Assembly: GCA_017464985.1 (NCBI GenBank)
Contig: JAFTXL010000014.1
Coordinates: 1 to 6,380, forward strand
Direction: 5' to 3'
Length of the DNA stretch: 6,380 bases
Source: Clostridia bacterium
GTDB lineage: Bacteria > Bacillota_A > Clostridia > UBA1212
Positions 1-6,338 of the stretch are shown piece after piece. The notes under the pieces are model-generated. The model made no database searches and had not been told where the DNA came from. It saw nothing but the letters and a program-made list of their open reading frames with translations. How positions within the stretch are numbered: position 1 is the first letter of the stretch; each line of letters starts with the position of its first letter. The position numbers and the translations under genes were made by a program.

Positions 1-2
1 AA

Positions 3-443
3 AACGGAAAGAAAGCAGATATAAAAAATTACATAAGTACAAATCCGCAGATTTTAAAAGAAATACAGCAGATTATCATTGCCAAAGAGCTGAAACCTGT
101 TAATCTCATAAGCTACGAACGAATGCCGTTGATTTCTGTCGAAGACGGTTCGCTAAGAATCACATTTGACTTTAATATACGTTCACGCGCAGACGACCTT
201 GATCTTACACACGGTACTGACGGAGAGTCGAGATGTCCGAAAAATGTTGCAGTTTTGGAGTTAAAGACAAACAAGCCGATTCCGCTGTGGATGACAAAGA
301 TTCTTGCAAAATACAATTACAGAAATCAGATGTTTTCAAAATACTGTTTGCACTACAGTCCTATACGGATACTGTCGGCTATAAAATCAAATGACGAAGG
401 AGACAATAATAATGACAAAAGAATTCATAAAAAGCTTAATTGA
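3..443 (+). CDS. VTC-domain (polyphosphate polymerase domain) protein, 3' part only
   Basis: The frame is open from the first full codon at base 3 to the TGA at 441-443, so the start lies upstream; 146 C-terminal residues are visible. They fit the second half of the VTC domain, the catalytic tunnel domain of yeast Vtc4, which polymerises ATP gamma-phosphate into polyphosphate. Visible landmarks are SYERM (Arg at 120-122), RITFD (Arg at 156-158) followed by NIRSR, the acidic/basic pair in LELK (Glu 258-260, Lys 264-266), and FSKY near the end (Lys 339-341). From memory of the Vtc4 structure these match its phosphate-binding arginines and lysines and a metal-binding Glu. Bacterial homologues often sit beside DUF4956 and CotH-kinase genes; DUF4956 follows here and overlaps this gene's last 32 nt. 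The tail after FSKY is Asn/Lys-rich and probably unconstrained. Polymerase activity in this bacterium is inferred, and the first half of the active site cannot be seen. Confidence 0.88.
   Translation, partial: NGKKADIKNYISTNPQILKEIQQIIIAKELKPVNLISYERMPLISVEDGSLRITFDFNIRSRADDLDLTHGTDGESRCPKNVAVLELKTNKPIPLWMTKILAKYNYRNQMFSKYCLHYSPIRILSAIKSNDEGDNNNDKRIHKKLN
397..403 (+). promoter_or_regulatory. Shine-Dalgarno site that sets the DUF4956 start
   Basis: AAGGAGA lies inside the end of the VTC-domain gene, 8 nt before the ATG at 412. An in-frame ATG at 391 comes before this site and has no comparable purine run at a proper distance, so 412 is the better start. Because the site and start codon lie within the upstream reading frame, translation of the two genes is probably coupled. 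Confidence 0.75.
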
Positions 444-1095
444 AATTAACACATCTGTTGATGTTGTAGGTATCTGTGTTTCTCTTGCTGTAGGTTTTGC
501 CGTGGGATTGATTATTTTCCTCGTATATAAACTTACAACGAACGAATTTGAATTTGATACAGGTTTCGGACTTGTATTGATTGTAATTGCAACTATCGTT
601 GCAGCTCTTATTTGCGCAATCGGAACAAATTTTGCCCGTGCTTTCAGCGTAGCGGGTATTTTGTCACTTATAAGATACCGGAGTACGGTTATCAGACCGA
701 GAGAACTTGCGTTCATCTTTTTCTCAATGGGTACGGGATTCGTGTCAGGGATAGGTTTCTATCTGCCTGCTTTAGCAATGACAGTCATTGTAAGTCTTAT
801 TATTGTTGTATACAGCCTCATGGGAATGAGTAAAAAGAAAACTTTGAAAAAGACGCTTAAAATCACTGTTCCGGAGAGTATCAGCTATGACGGACTTTTT
901 GATGAAGTTCTAAAAAAATATACAACGGCGTATGCGCTTTGCGGAATCAGAATCATAAGCGGAGGTACGGTTACCGAGCTTACTTATAACATCAAAGTAA
1001 AAGAAATGTCCGAAACAAAGAATTTTTTGGACGAGCTTCGCGTATTGAATTCAAACTTCAAAATTCAGCTCAATGAGTTTACTGTTGATAACTAA
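412..1095 (+). CDS. DUF4956 family membrane protein
   Basis: This 227-residue protein has four predicted membrane helices, roughly residues 17-40, 51-71, 99-117 and 120-138, and a soluble C-terminal domain of about 90 residues (140-227) starting with a Lys-rich stretch that suggests a cytoplasmic location. The family signature is the segment after helix 2, with SLIRYRS (85-91) and then RPRELAFIFFSMGTG (95-109), which corresponds to the family's usual LSIVRFR...DPRDLAFIFWAIGVG pattern. The molecular function of DUF4956 is unknown. Genes of the family commonly lie next to bacterial VTC-domain and CotH-like genes, and here the start overlaps the VTC-domain gene by 32 nt. A membrane partner of the polyphosphate polymerase-like protein is a reasonable guess, comparable to the membrane subunits of the yeast VTC complex, but sequence alone does not show it. 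The gene ends with TAA, 25 nt before miaB. A start at 391 would add seven residues but lacks a ribosome site. Confidence 0.87.
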   Translation: MTKEFIKSLIEINTSVDVVGICVSLAVGFAVGLIIFLVYKLTTNEFEFDTGFGLVLIVIATIVAALICAIGTNFARAFSVAGILSLIRYRSTVIRPRELAFIFFSMGTGFVSGIGFYLPALAMTVIVSLIIVVYSLMGMSKKKTLKKTLKITVPESISYDGLFDEVLKKYTTAYALCGIRIISGGTVTELTYNIKVKEMSETKNFLDELRVLNSNFKIQLNEFTVDN

Positions 1096-1103
1096 TATAC
1101 CTT

Positions 1104-1110
1104 GAAAGGA
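1104..1110 (+). promoter_or_regulatory. Shine-Dalgarno site for the GTG start of miaB
   Basis: GAAAGGA ends 10 nt before the GTG at 1121. The next in-frame ATG (residue 14) has no purine-rich site at a suitable distance, so the GTG start is supported. Confidence 0.65.
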
Positions 1111-1120
1111 ATACAAAGCG

Positions 1121-2551
1121 GTGGTTAACAAGATTACACAGAGAGTTTCCCATGAGGAAATGGAAAAACAGTATAATTATATTCAGAATATTTTACTGGC
1201 AAATAAAGAAAAAGAGCTTGAGACCGGTAAAACTCCAAAAGCACGTATCAGAAATTTCGGATGTCAGATGAATGAGCATGACTCTGAAAAAATACGCGGT
1301 ATGATCTGTGCTATGGGATATGAATTGACAGATGAAAATGAAGATGCGGATTTAATAATTTTTAATACCTGCTGTGTGCGTGAGAACGCCGAGGAAAAGG
1401 TTTTTGGTCATTTGGGTGCTCTAAAGGATTTAAAGCGTAAATATCCGGATACAGTTATTGCTGTATGCGGATGCATGACAGAACAGCCTACAATTGTGGA
1501 TATAATAAAAAAGAAATACAAAAACGTAGATTTGGTGTTCGGTACACATAATCTTCACAGATTTCCGGAGCTTTTATACAGGTGCATTACCGGAAATACC
1601 AGAGTATATGAGACATCGCGTACTGACGGTGAAGTTGCGGAGGGTCTTCCTATTGAGAGGGACAGCAATATAAAAGCGTGGGTTACAGTCATGTACGGCT
1701 GTGACAACTACTGTTCATACTGCATTGTTCCTTATGTAAGAGGACATGAAAGAAGCCGCTATGCGGAAGATATCATCAATGAAATAAAAGAACTTGAAAA
1801 AAAAGGTGTTGTTGAAATTACACTTCTCGGACAGAATGTAAACTCCTACGGAAAAGATTTGGAAAATAAACTTACGTTTGCGCAGCTGCTTGATATGATC
1901 TGCAGAGAAACAGCTATCCCGAGAATACGTTTTATGACGTCACATCCTAAGGATCTGTCAGATGAGCTTATAGATGTTATGGCGAGATATCCCAATATAT
2001 GCAACCAGCTTCATTTACCTGTGCAGTCGGGAAGCTCGGAAATTCTTAAGAGAATGAACAGACGTTATACAAAGGAAAAATATTTAGAACTTGTGCAAAA
2101 GGTGTATGACAGAATCCCCGGCGTTGCGCTTTCGACAGATGTTATTGTCGGTTTCCCCGGTGAAACAGAAGAGGATTTTGAGGAAACGCTTGATCTGTTT
2201 AAGAAAGTACGCTATGAAATGGCGTTTACTTTTATATATTCAAAGCGCACCGGCACACCTGCCGCTTCATATCCCGACCAAGTTGCTGATGACGTTGTAA
2301 AGGACAGATTTGAAAGACTTCTTGATGTCCAAAACAAAATAAGCAGAGAGATAAATGAAGAATGTGTCGGCAAAACTTTTGATGTTCTTGTGGAGGGACT
2401 GAGCCGTACGAGCGACACTCATTACACAGGGCGCACAGAGGGAAATAAAATAGTAAACTTTACATGTGACCGCGACTTTACAGGAAAAATAATTCCGGTA
2501 AAGATAGTTTCCGCGCAGACATGGTCACTTGACGGAATAGCGGATTGCTGA
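1121..2551 (+). CDS. miaB: tRNA-2-methylthio-N6-dimethylallyladenosine synthase MiaB
   Basis: MiaB is a cytoplasmic radical-SAM methylthiotransferase that inserts a methylthio group at C2 of i6A37 in tRNAs reading UNN codons, giving ms2i6A. The 476 residues show all three domains in order. The N-terminal UPF0004 domain binds the auxiliary 4Fe-4S cluster through Cys48 (FGCQMNEHDSE), Cys84 (FNTCCVRENAEEKVFG) and Cys118 (CGCMTEQ). The radical-SAM domain has CxxxCxxC at Cys194, Cys198 and Cys201 (YGCDNYCSYCIVPYVRGHER), followed by TLLGQNVNSYG, TSHPKD, LHLPVQSGS and DVIVGFPGETEEDF. A C-terminal TRAM RNA-binding domain covers about 413-475. The QMNEHDSE, LGQNVNSY and HLPVQSGS blocks favour MiaB over RimO or MtaB. 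About 40 residues precede the first domain, a moderate extension common in Firmicutes. It uses a GTG start and ends with TGA, 22 nt before nfo. Nothing essential appears to be missing. Confidence 0.97.
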   Translation: MVNKITQRVSHEEMEKQYNYIQNILLANKEKELETGKTPKARIRNFGCQMNEHDSEKIRGMICAMGYELTDENEDADLIIFNTCCVRENAEEKVFGHLGALKDLKRKYPDTVIAVCGCMTEQPTIVDIIKKKYKNVDLVFGTHNLHRFPELLYRCITGNTRVYETSRTDGEVAEGLPIERDSNIKAWVTVMYGCDNYCSYCIVPYVRGHERSRYAEDIINEIKELEKKGVVEITLLGQNVNSYGKDLENKLTFAQLLDMICRETAIPRIRFMTSHPKDLSDELIDVMARYPNICNQLHLPVQSGSSEILKRMNRRYTKEKYLELVQKVYDRIPGVALSTDVIVGFPGETEEDFEETLDLFKKVRYEMAFTFIYSKRTGTPAASYPDQVADDVVKDRFERLLDVQNKISREINEECVGKTFDVLVEGLSRTSDTHYTGRTEGNKIVNFTCDRDFTGKIIPVKIVSAQTWSLDGIADC

Positions 2552-2573
2552 ATGACACATTACGGAGGTAACT

Positions 2574-3404
2574 ATGTTTAAAATCGGATGCCACTTATCT
2601 GCTTCGGCAGGATATAACCACATGGCAAAAGAAATACTTTCAATCGGCGGAAATACTTTTCAGTTCTTTACGAGAAATCCGCGCGGAGGAAAAGCCAAAG
2701 ATATATCTTCCGGCGATATCGCAAAGTATCACGAGGCCGCAGAGGGTAAAATCCCCTGTATACTGGCACATGCGCCGTATACATTAAATCCGTGTTCAAA
2801 GGATGAGAAAGTACGTGAATTTACTTTAATCACAATGCGTGATGATTTGAAAAGAATGGAGTTTACTCCGGGAAATATGTACAATTTTCACCCAGGAAGC
2901 CACGTTGGTCAGGGTGTAGATGCCGGAATCGAAATGATTTCCTCTATGCTTAATAAAATCATTATCCCCGAACAAACAACGACCGTTTTGCTTGAGACTA
3001 TGTCAGGTAAAGGAAGTGAAGTTGGCGGTAAATTTGAAGAACTTCGTGAAATAATCGACAGAGTTGAATTAGATGAAAAAATCGGCGTATGCCTTGATAC
3101 CTGCCATGTTTACGACGCAGGCTATGACATTGTAGAAAATCTGGACAGCGTTCTAGACGAATTTGACAGAATTATCGGCCTTGAAAGACTCCGTGCCATT
3201 CATCTGAATGACAGCAAGAACCCGTTTTGCAGTCATAAGGACAGACATGAAAAAATCGGCGATGGCTATATCGGAACAACAGCTATGGAAACAATAATTA
3301 ATCATCCTAAGCTCCGTGAACTGCCATTCTATCTTGAAACACCGAACGAGCTTGACGGATACGCTTATGAAATCAATCTTTTAAAGAGTCTTTATAAAGA
3401 ATGA
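2574..3404 (+). CDS. nfo: Endonuclease IV (AP endonuclease)
   Basis: Endonuclease IV cuts DNA 5' of abasic sites and removes blocked 3' ends in base-excision repair, using three zinc ions in a TIM barrel. At 276 residues it has the usual family length. By comparison with the E. coli enzyme, all nine metal ligands appear to be present: His66 (AHAPY), His106 (NFHPGSH), Glu141 (LLETMSGKG), Asp175 and His178 ([12 protein letters not shown]), His210 (IHLNDSKN), Asp223 and His225 ([11 protein letters not shown]), and Glu255 (LETP). The N-terminal [10 protein letters not shown] and [13 protein letters not shown] segments are also typical. The ATG has a strong site, GGAGG at 2564-2568, 5 nt upstream. 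The gene follows miaB by 22 nt, and no promoter is visible between them, so co-transcription is likely. It ends with TGA and is followed by a hairpin that probably terminates the unit. No unusual features were seen in the enzyme itself. Confidence 0.97.
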   Translation: MFKIGCHLSASAGYNHMAKEILSIGGNTFQFFTRNPRGGKAKDISSGDIAKYHEAAEGKIPCILAHAPYTLNPCSKDEKVREFTLITMRDDLKRMEFTPGNMYNFHPGSHVGQGVDAGIEMISSMLNKIIIPEQTTTVLLETMSGKGSEVGGKFEELREIIDRVELDEKIGVCLDTCHVYDAGYDIVENLDSVLDEFDRIIGLERLRAIHLNDSKNPFCSHKDRHEKIGDGYIGTTAMETIINHPKLRELPFYLETPNELDGYAYEINLLKSLYKE

Positions 3405-3430
3405 AGCAGATTTGTCTGCCAACCAAGGGG

Positions 3431-3507
3431 ATTTAGCAAGCGCCCGGCTTCCGGACTGCCCGGAAGCCGGGCGAAATGTTTTCGGTATTTCCCGGGGAAC
3501 GCTAAAT
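3431..3507 (+). repeat. Nested inverted repeat in the nfo downstream region
   Basis: The 7-bp arms ATTTAGC (3431-3437) and GCTAAAT (3501-3507) are perfect reverse complements and enclose the 14-bp hairpin at 3441-3473. Between the hairpin and the right arm lies a second GC-rich patch, including the 6-base palindrome CCCGGG at 3491-3496. In RNA this could form a closed domain with the strong hairpin as one branch. The region is clearly richer in G+C than the flanking genes. The 7-bp match over such a distance could be chance. Confidence 0.45.
3441..3473 (+). terminator. Perfect 14-bp hairpin, probable terminator after nfo
   Basis: The arms CGCCCGGCTTCCGG (3441-3454) and CCGGAAGCCGGGCG (3460-3473) pair without mismatch around a 5-nt loop (3455-3459). 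The hairpin begins 36 nt after the nfo stop and is followed by AAATGTTTTC, a short, imperfect U tract that makes it a plausible but not ideal intrinsic terminator. Its position between nfo and a separate promoter fits the end of the left transcription unit. It could also be part of a larger RNA structure, given the outer inverted repeat. Confidence 0.6.
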
Positions 3508-3533
3508 GGGGTGAACGCATGAAATTTGTGTTC

Positions 3534-3562
3534 TTGCAGACGCTCGGGTCGTGTGTTATTAT
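3534..3562 (+). promoter_or_regulatory. Probable sigma-A promoter with extended -10 for the right block
   Basis: A weak -35 element, TTGCAG (3534-3539), is separated by 17 bp from TATTAT (3557-3562), which matches five of six bases of the -10 consensus. TG at 3554-3555 gives an extended -10, which can offset the poor -35. Transcription would start near 3569, leaving an AT-rich leader of about 34 nt before the GTG at 3603. An overlapping TATAAA at 3560-3565 is a second -10 option. The call comes from matching by eye. Confidence 0.5.
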
Positions 3563-3583
3563 AAAGTGAAATTTTATATTGTT

Positions 3584-3591
3584 AAAAGGGG
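3584..3591 (+). promoter_or_regulatory. Shine-Dalgarno site that sets the GTG start of the PdaA-like gene
   Basis: AAAAGGGG ends 11 nt before the GTG at 3603. An in-frame TTG at 3579 lies upstream of this site, so a start there would put the site inside the coding region. The GTG start also places a clean Met-Lys-Asn ahead of the hydrophobic anchor, as expected for an exported protein. Confidence 0.6.
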
Positions 3592-3602
3592 TTGATCAGA
3601 CG

Positions 3603-4631
3603 GTGAAAAACAGTCAGATTATCGCATTGGTTATCTTGCTTATAGCTGTGTCTGTATTTGTATGGATAGGAGCTTTTTCGGGCGATGATACGAAAAATAA
3701 TAGTGATGAAGTTATTGTGAATAGTCCGATAGGAACGCTGCAGACAGGTTCAGCGACAAGTACACCGGAACCTACACCTACTGCTCCGGCGAACACAGAA
3801 GATCCGGCTGCAACAGAAAGTGCGCCTGCCGATCCTACGCCGGTAGTGTTTGATACTGTTTCAAATGCTGATTTTGAGCAGTACAGCAATGTATTTGATT
3901 ATTGGAGTATTCTATTTGTTACCGGTGAAGACAATCAGAACTATCCGGGTATAGAAGAAGCGCTTGCGAATAAAATCGCAAACTCAAAAACAATACCGGT
4001 GGCGACAACTCAGGTAGTTGAAAATGCAGGAAGATATATTATTTCAAATGAAAGTGTAGAAGCGGAAAATGAAGTGTATCTTACGTTTTCGCTCAGCTAT
4101 GAAGACGGATATACAGAAGAAGTTTTAAGCTTGCTCGAGTCTCACGGGGTAAAAGCTACATTCTTTGTTACAAAAGATTATATGGAATCTAATCCTGATA
4201 TGGTTTTAAAAATATACAATGCCGGTCATGTTCTCGGCATGAAAGCCTCCGGTGAAAGTTCACTTGAGAGTTATACATCTGAGACATTTGCGGAAGAACT
4301 TATTGCTACAGAGAAAGTTTATCAGAGCATTGTCGGAGAGACGGAGAGAATGTACTATTTCAGAACGACTTACTTTAGTGAACGCATTCTCAAAGTTGCG
4401 GAAGCATTAGGATATACGACGGTATTTAACACATATTCGACTCTTTCTCAGAGTTGGTATACAGATACTCAGGATGATCCGGTAAAGGCTCGTGACAGAT
4501 TGTGGGAAAGAGCTGTATATGACGGCGCTGTTCCGGAGCTTACTGCAACGAAGCTTGTAGCTGATGCGCTTGAAATGTATTTGAATGACGCATTGAACGA
4601 TGCAAATGTAACTTTTAAAACATTGAGATAA
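3603..4631 (+). CDS. Membrane-anchored PdaA-like (NodB/CE4) protein, probably catalytically dead
   Basis: With the GTG start the protein has 342 residues: an uncleaved-looking N-terminal anchor (about 6-25), a Thr/Pro/Ala/Glu-rich extracellular linker (about 48-82), and a domain (about 90-342) that follows the fold order of PdaA-type peptidoglycan deacetylases. Conserved landmarks include YLTF (159-162), VKATFFVT (183-190), an AGHVLG segment (207-212), Arg254 with YFSERILKVAEALGYTTVF, and the terminal TFKTLR. In active relatives the motifs are TFDEGYENGYT, GHIVGNHTxxH, RPPxGxYSER and LLHAVS. Here the first reads TFSLSYEDGYT (Asp replaced by Ser163), the second has Lys214 and Glu218 for the two metal-binding histidines, the third is shortened to RTTYFSER, and the last is ELTATK (Thr314 for His). 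Deacetylation is therefore unlikely; wall binding, sensing or a scaffold role outside the membrane is inference. The ACT-domain gene follows after 18 nt. Confidence 0.82.
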   Translation: MKNSQIIALVILLIAVSVFVWIGAFSGDDTKNNSDEVIVNSPIGTLQTGSATSTPEPTPTAPANTEDPAATESAPADPTPVVFDTVSNADFEQYSNVFDYWSILFVTGEDNQNYPGIEEALANKIANSKTIPVATTQVVENAGRYIISNESVEAENEVYLTFSLSYEDGYTEEVLSLLESHGVKATFFVTKDYMESNPDMVLKIYNAGHVLGMKASGESSLESYTSETFAEELIATEKVYQSIVGETERMYYFRTTYFSERILKVAEALGYTTVFNTYSTLSQSWYTDTQDDPVKARDRLWERAVYDGAVPELTATKLVADALEMYLNDALNDANVTFKTLR

Positions 4632-4649
4632 TAAACTTGGAGGATTTTT

Positions 4650-4922
4650 ATGAACAAAGCAATTATAACAGTATTGGGTGCAGATAAAGTCGGTATCATT
4701 GCCGCTGTCAGCACATATCTTGCAGAAAAGGACATTAACATACTTGATATAAGCCAGACGATTATGCAGGAAATTTTTACAATGATCATGATGGTTGACA
4801 CAAGCAAAAGCAAATCAAGTTTTGATGAGCTCCATGATGATTTGAAAAAAATGGGCGACGGACTCGGCGTTAAGATTCAGATACAGCGTACCGAGATATT
4901 CAACTCAATGCATAAAATATAA
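4650..4922 (+). CDS. Small ACT-domain protein (UPF0237 family)
   Basis: This 90-residue protein is essentially one ACT domain, the beta-alpha-beta-beta-alpha-beta fold that usually binds amino acids or other small ligands at a dimer interface. The first strand and ligand loop read [20 protein letters not shown] (6-25), with the typical G-x-D-x-x-G-I turn at 10-16. [10 protein letters not shown] (30-39) and FTMIMMVD (43-50) form the central strands, and the last strand is VKIQIQR (74-80). Length and sequence fit the UPF0237 family, relatives of the glycine-cleavage regulator GcvR; no function is firmly assigned. GGAGGA at 4639-4644 lies 5 nt before the ATG. The UPF0210 gene follows after 17 nt. 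This pairing is widespread in Firmicutes, which suggests that the ACT protein senses a ligand for, or binds to, its partner. It is probably transcribed with the PdaA-like gene upstream. Confidence 0.92.
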   Translation: MNKAIITVLGADKVGIIAAVSTYLAEKDINILDISQTIMQEIFTMIMMVDTSKSKSSFDELHDDLKKMGDGLGVKIQIQRTEIFNSMHKI

Positions 4923-4924
4923 AC

Positions 4925-4930
4925 GGAGGT
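4925..4930 (+). promoter_or_regulatory. Shine-Dalgarno site for the TTG start of the UPF0210 gene
   Basis: GGAGGT ends 9 nt before the TTG at 4940. No ATG or GTG in the same frame lies near this site, and the family's N-terminal conservation begins within a few residues of this TTG, so the rare start codon is well supported. A weak start codon may lower output relative to the ACT protein. Confidence 0.75.
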
Positions 4931-4939
4931 GACATAATC

Positions 4940-6301
4940 TTGTTTATTTCCGTTGATGAAATTGCGCAAACCATAAAAATGATACAGGAAGAGCATCTTG
5001 ACATAAGAACTGTCACGATGGGTATAAGTCTTTTAAACTGTGCTCGCGGCGATATGAAAAAAACAAGCGAAGCTGTGTATGATAAAATTTGTAAAAAGGC
5101 TGAGAGGCTTGTTCCTGTTGCAGAGAGTATAGAAAGAGAGCTCGGTATTCCGATTGCAAATAAGAGAATATCGATAACACCTGCCTCACTTATTGTCGGA
5201 GACGCGACAGCAAGTGAATGTGTAAAGCTTGCGGAGACTTTGGAAAAGGCTGCTGTTACGACCGGAGTAAACTTTATCGGAGGTTACTCGGCACTTGTTC
5301 ATAAGGGTTACACTGACGCAGACCGTGTATTTATAAGTTCTATTCCTGAGGCACTTAATAACACTACAAGAGTGTGCAGCAGCGTAAATCTTGCTACAAC
5401 AAAAGCAGGCATAAATATGGATGCTGTAAGGGATATGGGTGTTCTTATAAAAAAAGCGGCGGAGCTTTCAAAGGACAGCGGCGGTTCAAACTGCGCGAGA
5501 CTTGTTGTTTTTGCGAATGCGCCTGAAGATAATCCGTTTATGGCAGGTGCTTTCCTCGGTGTAGGAGAACCTGAATGTGTTATCAATGTAGGTGTCAGCG
5601 GTCCGGGCGTTGTAAAATGTGCTTTGGAGAAAGTAAAAGGTGAGGACTTCACCGTTGTTGCTGAGACTATTAAAAAGACAGCTTTTAAGATTACAAGAAT
5701 GGGACAGCTCGTTGCAAAAGAAGCAAGTGAGCGTCTCGATGCGGAATTTGGTATTGTAGATTTATCTCTTGCTCCGACTCCTGCCGTAGGCGACAGTGTC
5801 GCAAGGATTCTCGAAGAAATAGGAGTTGAAAAATGCGGTGCGCACGGAACTACCGCAGCGCTGGCTCTTTTGAATGACGCTGTAAAGAAAGGCGGAGTTA
5901 TGGCTTCGTCTCACGTAGGCGGATTGAGTGGTGCGTTCATACCTGTAAGCGAAGATGAGGGAATGATCGCCGCTGTCAGAGACGGTGCTCTTTCTCTTGA
6001 AAAGCTTGAGGCTATGACATGTGTCTGCTCTGTAGGACTTGATATGATTGTTGTACCTGGAGATACAAGCGCGGCGACTATTTCAGCGATTATTGCAGAT
6101 GAGGCAGCAATAGGAGTTGTAAATAATAAGACAACAGCGGTAAGAATTATTCCCGCACCCGGAATGGAAGTCGGCGAGACGGTGGAGTTCGGCGGACTTT
6201 TGGGTTCAGGTCCGGTAATGCCCGTAAGTAAATACGGAAGTGTTGATTTTATTGCAAGAGGCGGACGTATTCCTGCGCCTATACACAGTTTGAGAAACTA
6301 A
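4940..6301 (+). CDS. UPF0210/DUF711 ('PFL family') protein
   Basis: At 453 residues this matches the full length of the UPF0210 (DUF711, COG2848) family. Family blocks run from end to end: [16 protein letters not shown] (17-32), NKRISITP (74-81), [17 protein letters not shown] (109-125), RVCSSVN (144-150), [15 protein letters not shown] (191-205), GVSGPGVVK (218-226), [18 protein letters not shown] (278-295), [18 protein letters not shown] (302-319), [17 protein letters not shown] (323-339) and the C-terminal [12 protein letters not shown] (439-450). No signal peptide or membrane segment is seen, so it is cytoplasmic. The family is placed structurally near pyruvate formate-lyase-type barrels, but its reaction is unknown and the standard glycyl-radical motif RVxG is absent. 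It lies 17 nt after the ACT-domain gene, its usual partner, and starts with TTG behind GGAGGT. It ends with TAA, 37 nt before the nadD-like start. No defects were seen. Confidence 0.94.
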   Translation: MFISVDEIAQTIKMIQEEHLDIRTVTMGISLLNCARGDMKKTSEAVYDKICKKAERLVPVAESIERELGIPIANKRISITPASLIVGDATASECVKLAETLEKAAVTTGVNFIGGYSALVHKGYTDADRVFISSIPEALNNTTRVCSSVNLATTKAGINMDAVRDMGVLIKKAAELSKDSGGSNCARLVVFANAPEDNPFMAGAFLGVGEPECVINVGVSGPGVVKCALEKVKGEDFTVVAETIKKTAFKITRMGQLVAKEASERLDAEFGIVDLSLAPTPAVGDSVARILEEIGVEKCGAHGTTAALALLNDAVKKGGVMASSHVGGLSGAFIPVSEDEGMIAAVRDGALSLEKLEAMTCVCSVGLDMIVVPGDTSAATISAIIADEAAIGVVNNKTTAVRIIPAPGMEVGETVEFGGLLGSGPVMPVSKYGSVDFIARGGRIPAPIHSLRN

Positions 6302-6338
6302 TGAGATAAGAAACTTTTTGAAAGGAGTCCGGGAAGTT

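Noticed and set aside
391..411. An earlier ATG start at 391 for the DUF4956 gene.
   Set aside because: It precedes the AAGGAGA site and has no ribosome site of its own; the ATG at 412 has ideal spacing.
3406..3419. A short hairpin (GCAGA/TCTGC) directly after the nfo stop as the terminator.
   Set aside because: The stem is only 5 bp and no U tract follows; the 14-bp hairpin downstream is far stronger.
3431..3520. A full c-di-AMP (ydaO-type) riboswitch upstream of the wall-related gene.
   Set aside because: Only a GGGGAAC...GGGGTGAA resemblance is seen; the conserved second half with CAGCTAACC and the closing P1 stem could not be found.
3519..3569. A 16-codon mini-ORF, ATG with GGGGTG upstream, ahead of the PdaA-like gene as a possible leader peptide.
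   Set aside because: The best promoter (-35 at 3534, -10 at 3557) lies inside it, so transcripts from that promoter would not carry its start; no run of regulatory codons is present.
3579..3602. A TTG start at 3579 for the PdaA-like gene.
   Set aside because: It would place the AAAAGGGG site inside the coding region; the GTG at 3603 has that site at a workable distance and gives a clean signal-anchor N-terminus.
3614..3889. A minus-strand open frame opposite the start and linker of the PdaA-like gene.
   Set aside because: It is the antisense shadow of the Thr/Pro-rich linker, giving a Val/Gly/Ser-rich composition with no known domain and no ribosome site of note.
5308..5652. A minus-strand open frame of 114 codons opposite the UPF0210 gene.
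   Set aside because: The + strand here encodes highly conserved family blocks, so the antisense frame is a by-product of codon use.
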